Below are positions 6,304-8,090 of a stretch of 8,090 nucleotides of DNA, piece after piece; position 1 is the first letter of the stretch; each line of letters begins with the position of its first letter. Both the position numbers and the translations under genes were made by a program. The notes under the pieces were generated by a model. It saw only the letters and a program-made list of their open reading frames with translations. It did no database searches and was not told the DNA's origin. The DNA comes from Burkholderiales bacterium (GTDB lineage: Bacteria; Pseudomonadota; Gammaproteobacteria; Burkholderiales; Thiobacillaceae). Location of the stretch: positions 1 through 8,090 of the forward strand of contig SXTL01000074.1 of the NCBI GenBank assembly GCA_005790965.1. The letters run 5' to 3'.

Positions 6304-6309
6304 TATAAT
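6304..6309 (+). promoter_or_regulatory. Perfect -10 box upstream of the membrane-protein gene
   Basis: TATAAT occurs in the 65-base gap after prmB, 30 bases before the next start codon. At a 17-base spacing the upstream hexamer is CAATCA, a poor -35 box, and there is no extended -10 TG. A GC-rich CCGCCCCGCCC follows. It probably drives the 6340-7861 pair, perhaps with help from an activator. A small ATTG-TCG-CAAT inverted repeat at 6274-6284 lies where an activator might bind, but it is short enough to arise by chance. Confidence 0.55.
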
Positions 6310-6339
6310 CCGCCCCGCCCACTTTTATTAGGATCTGCC

Positions 6340-7002
6340 ATGCAAGAATTTGACCTATTCATCAATTCCATTGGTGCCTTCTGGTCCGAACTGGCCGGCT
6401 TTCTGCCGCAGGTTCTCATCGCTCTGGCCCTGCTGTTCATGGGCTGGATTTTGGCCAAGCTAGCCCGTGCCGGAACCATGCGCCTGCTCCAGATGCTCAA
6501 GTTTGATCGGGCCACCGAAAAATCGGGCCTGGAATCTTTCCTACAACAGGCCGACCTGGATGTCTCGGTCGCCCGCGTCATTGGCAACCTAGTCTACTGG
6601 CTCATCATCCTGGTCATGATCGTGACCGTGGCGAACTCGCTGGGTCTGTCCATGGTGGCCGAACTCTTCAACCGCGTCGTGCTCTACATCCCCAATGTCA
6701 TCGTCGCCATCCTGGTCCTTGTGTTCGGCACCATCCTGGCCCGCTTCATTAACCGCATTATCTTTGCCTGGCTCAATAACATTGGCTTCTCGGGCGCCCT
6801 GACCATATCCACCTTCTCCGAATACGCCATCATCGTGTTCGTGTTCTTTGCTGCCGTCGAGCAACTGCAGATTGCTAACGAACTCATCACCGCTGCCTTC
6901 ATCATTGCCTTTGGCGCGGTCGGCTTGGCCTTTGCCATTGCCTTTGGCCTCGGAGCCAAGGATGCGGCCCAGCGCAGCATCGAAAAACTCTTCAAGGACT
7001 AA
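6340..7002 (+). CDS. Conserved TM-helix membrane protein, mechanosensitive-channel related, without MscS beta-domain
   Basis: This 220-residue integral membrane protein matches the conserved TM-helix (CmpX/small-conductance channel related) family. About five hydrophobic segments are visible, near residues 20-40, 80-100, 112-136, 160-175 and 181-204. The family signatures are LPQVLIALALLFMGWILAKL, the paired segment IPNVIVAILVLVFGTILARF, and a C-terminal glycine-rich helix ending in AFGLGAKDAA, similar to the pore helix of MscS-type proteins. It stops right after that helix, so the cytoplasmic beta-domain and vestibule of true MscS are missing. Channel activity is thus an inference; its relatives have been linked to envelope or osmotic stress. 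AGGA at 6330-6333 lies six bases before the ATG. The next gene starts four bases after the stop, so the two are almost certainly co-expressed. Confidence 0.85.
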   Translation: MQEFDLFINSIGAFWSELAGFLPQVLIALALLFMGWILAKLARAGTMRLLQMLKFDRATEKSGLESFLQQADLDVSVARVIGNLVYWLIILVMIVTVANSLGLSMVAELFNRVVLYIPNVIVAILVLVFGTILARFINRIIFAWLNNIGFSGALTISTFSEYAIIVFVFFAAVEQLQIANELITAAFIIAFGAVGLAFAIAFGLGAKDAAQRSIEKLFKD

Positions 7003-7006
7003 GCCC

Positions 7007-7861
7007 ATGTCTGGCCGCCGCGCCCTGTTTTCCGTGGCGGCCTTATGGGCAAGCGGGTTGGCTAGTGGTTGGACTATAGCGGCCACGCCGCCGCCCCCCG
7101 GCCTGGACCCCGCTGGCCTTAAGGCATGGGCCCAGTACCAAAAAGAACCCGCCCATCGTGCCTTTGCTATCGCACCCGGCGGCCAATGGGGCTGGCGTTC
7201 CGGCTTGGCAGATACTGAGCAAGCCAGCGATGAGGCTCTGGCGGCCTGCCAGCAAGAGAACGAACGGCCCTGCCTCAGCTATGACCTGAACGGTCGCAAG
7301 GTGCTCACTTCAGCGCGCTGGGAACAGGCCTTGACCCCCTATCCGGCCACTCTCCCAGACGCGCCCACGCAGGTCGGTACACGGCGGGCTCAGCGTTTCC
7401 CGGACCTCCGCCTACAAACGCCTGAGGGAGTCCCTGTCCCGCTCGCCCAAGCCGGCAGCCACATTACGGTTTTGCATTTCTGGGGCTCCTGGTGCCCACC
7501 CTGCGTCAAGGAGTTGCCCAACTTGGAACTCGCCCAAAAGCAACTCGCCCAAAAGCAACTCGCCAAGGACCGTGAGATTCGGTTTGTGGTGGTCCCCCTG
7601 CGCGAATCCATGGCCACCAGTCAGGCCTGGCTAAAGTCACGCAAACTGAACCTGCAACTGACCCTGGCCGAAACTGCCTCAGCCACGGCCCTTCGTCTTC
7701 GTGATGGCAAGACCCTGCCTGATCGACAAGTCGCCCCGGTTTTCCCTACGACTTATCTCCTGGACGGTCGTGGCACGGTGCTATTTGTGCAACACGGGCC
7801 AATCCATGACTGGGCCAGCCTCCTCCCCATCCTGCGGCACGCAGCGAGATACGCTAATTAA
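7007..7861 (+). CDS. Exported TlpA-type thioredoxin-fold protein with an N-terminal DUF4189-like domain
   Basis: This 284-residue protein is probably periplasmic. Residues 1-26 form a Sec signal (RR, a hydrophobic stretch, then TIAA before a proline run). Residues about 48-100 (HRAFAIAPGGQWGWRSG, ALAACQQ, PCLSYDLNGRKVL) resemble the short DUF4189-type repeat and hold Cys81 and Cys89, a possible disulfide. From about residue 130 a TlpA/ResA-like thioredoxin domain begins (FPDLRLQTPEG), with the redox site WCPPC at 162-166 and the cis-proline at Pro247 in VFPTTYLLDG. This predicts a membrane-side thiol-disulfide oxidoreductase, but its substrate is unknown. After CPPC the first helix carries a duplicated LAQKQ pentapeptide. 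AAGGA at 6994-6998 lies eight bases before the ATG. An in-frame ATG at 6848 would overlap the upstream gene and remove the signal peptide from the N-terminus, so it is rejected. A strong terminator follows. Confidence 0.88.
   Translation: MSGRRALFSVAALWASGLASGWTIAATPPPPGLDPAGLKAWAQYQKEPAHRAFAIAPGGQWGWRSGLADTEQASDEALAACQQENERPCLSYDLNGRKVLTSARWEQALTPYPATLPDAPTQVGTRRAQRFPDLRLQTPEGVPVPLAQAGSHITVLHFWGSWCPPCVKELPNLELAQKQLAQKQLAKDREIRFVVVPLRESMATSQAWLKSRKLNLQLTLAETASATALRLRDGKTLPDRQVAPVFPTTYLLDGRGTVLFVQHGPIHDWASLLPILRHAARYAN
7527..7564 (+). repeat. In-frame 15-base tandem duplication (about 2.5 copies) in the TlpA-like gene
   Basis: AACTCGCCCAAAAGC occurs twice back to back (7527-7541 and 7542-7556) without a mismatch, and its first eight bases recur at 7557-7564. 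It encodes LAQKQ-LAQKQ-LAK in the helix after the CPPC active site. Since 15 is a multiple of three and five residues are added, copy changes by replication slippage would keep the frame but shift the helix. The perfect identity suggests a recent event. Confidence 0.9.
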
Positions 7862-7879
7862 AACACCGCGCGCCCATAG

Positions 7880-7907
7880 AAAACGGCAACCGAAGTTGCC
7901 GTTTTTT
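7880..7907 (+). terminator. Strong intrinsic terminator, probably bidirectional
   Basis: A hairpin with the GC-rich core CGGCAAC/GTTGCCG and a CGAA loop (7891-7894) is flanked by AAAA and followed by six T at 7902-7907, 18 bases after the stop of the TlpA-like gene. Read on the minus strand the loop is C-UUCG-G, a very stable tetraloop, followed by TTTTC. It can therefore also end the convergent cytochrome transcript arriving from the right. Confidence 0.9.
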
Positions 7908-7949
7908 CTTGCTTGACCCTTTCGCTTCAAGCGAGCGAGCTTAATCGAC

Positions 7950-8090
7950 TTAATCCACCTCTTCCCAGCCGGTGATCATGGCCTTGATGTGGGCGGTGGG
8001 GGTGTGGCCGGCCGTGGTCAGGTAAACATGTGCAATCAGGAAGATCAGCATCATGAAGGCCGCCGCCGCGTGCAGGAGGGCAACCCACTC
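7950..8090 (-). CDS. C-terminal end of a membrane cytochrome b subunit (b561/formate dehydrogenase gamma/PhsC type), cut by window edge
   Basis: The last 46 residues of a membrane protein are visible. A hydrophobic helix (LLHAAAAFMMLIFLIAHVYL) carries two histidines 14 residues apart (7 and 21 of the visible part), the spacing of His155 and His169 that bind both hemes in E. coli FdnI. The tail TTAGHTPTAHIKAMITGWEE resembles cytochrome b subunits of thiosulfate reductase, formate dehydrogenase and related quinone-linked enzymes. Such subunits pass electrons between the quinone pool and a periplasmic partner. The partner and the exact substrate cannot be told from this fragment, because the rest lies beyond the right edge. 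It converges on the terminator after the TlpA-like gene. Two in-frame TAA stops lie close together at the end. Confidence 0.85.
   Translation of the reverse strand, partial: EWVALLHAAAAFMMLIFLIAHVYLTTAGHTPTAHIKAMITGWEEVD

Noticed and set aside
6848..7006. N-terminal extension of the TlpA-like protein to the ATG at 6848
   Set aside because: It would overlap the membrane-protein gene by about 155 bases and bury the signal peptide, while the ATG at 7007 has a good ribosome-binding site.
7922..7934. Palindrome TCGCTTCAAGCGA as a regulator operator or hairpin
   Set aside because: A one-base centre cannot form an RNA loop, it lies between convergent gene ends rather than near a promoter, and it is short enough to arise by chance.
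1..8090. Search for CRISPR, insertion sequence, prophage, tRNA or defence-island signatures
   Set aside because: Nothing found: coding sequence is continuous core metabolism and translation, no long repeats, no transposase or integrase motifs, no tRNA-like cloverleaf noticed.

Overview
This window reads as an ordinary, densely packed chromosomal region of a betaproteobacterium, probably close to the Rhodocyclaceae. That placement is an inference from gene order (smpB divergent from ratA-rnfH-guaB; an ArsC-like gene followed by dapE and prmB), from the protein sequences and from the moderately high GC content; no rRNA or other taxonomic marker is present. Ten genes are complete or nearly so, two are cut by the window edges (guaB and a cytochrome b gene), and no gap between genes exceeds about 90 bases. 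I saw no rRNA, tRNA, insertion sequence, CRISPR array, prophage or recognisable defence locus.

Left part (1-1683, minus strand): ratA, rnfH and guaB run leftward. ratA and rnfH are 14 bases apart. guaB also has its own well-formed promoter, whose -35 box overlaps the rnfH stop codon. Going rightward from the short divergent gap at 1684-1758 are smpB (trans-translation) and mnmH (tRNA 2-selenouridine synthase), a translation and tRNA-modification pair.

Middle part (3290-6274): ispF (isoprenoid MEP pathway) stands alone on the minus strand, convergent with mnmH and divergent from an ArsC/YffB-like gene. That gene begins a tight plus-strand run: yffB-like, dapE (lysine/diaminopimelate synthesis) and prmB (methylation of ribosomal protein L3). 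prmB starts at a TTG codon inside the end of dapE.

Right part (6275-8090): after a perfect TATAAT box comes a two-gene unit, a small membrane protein of the conserved TM-helix (mechanosensitive-channel-related) family and, 4 bases on, an exported TlpA-type thioredoxin-fold protein with an extra N-terminal domain resembling DUF4189. The unit ends at a strong, probably bidirectional intrinsic terminator. From the right edge a membrane cytochrome b subunit gene reads leftward into it.

Most of the content is core metabolism and translation. The least ordinary part is the 6340-7861 pair: an unusual domain fusion, an in-frame 15-base tandem duplication just after the CPPC active site, and tight coupling to a channel-like membrane protein. 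I found no convincing undescribed multi-gene system.
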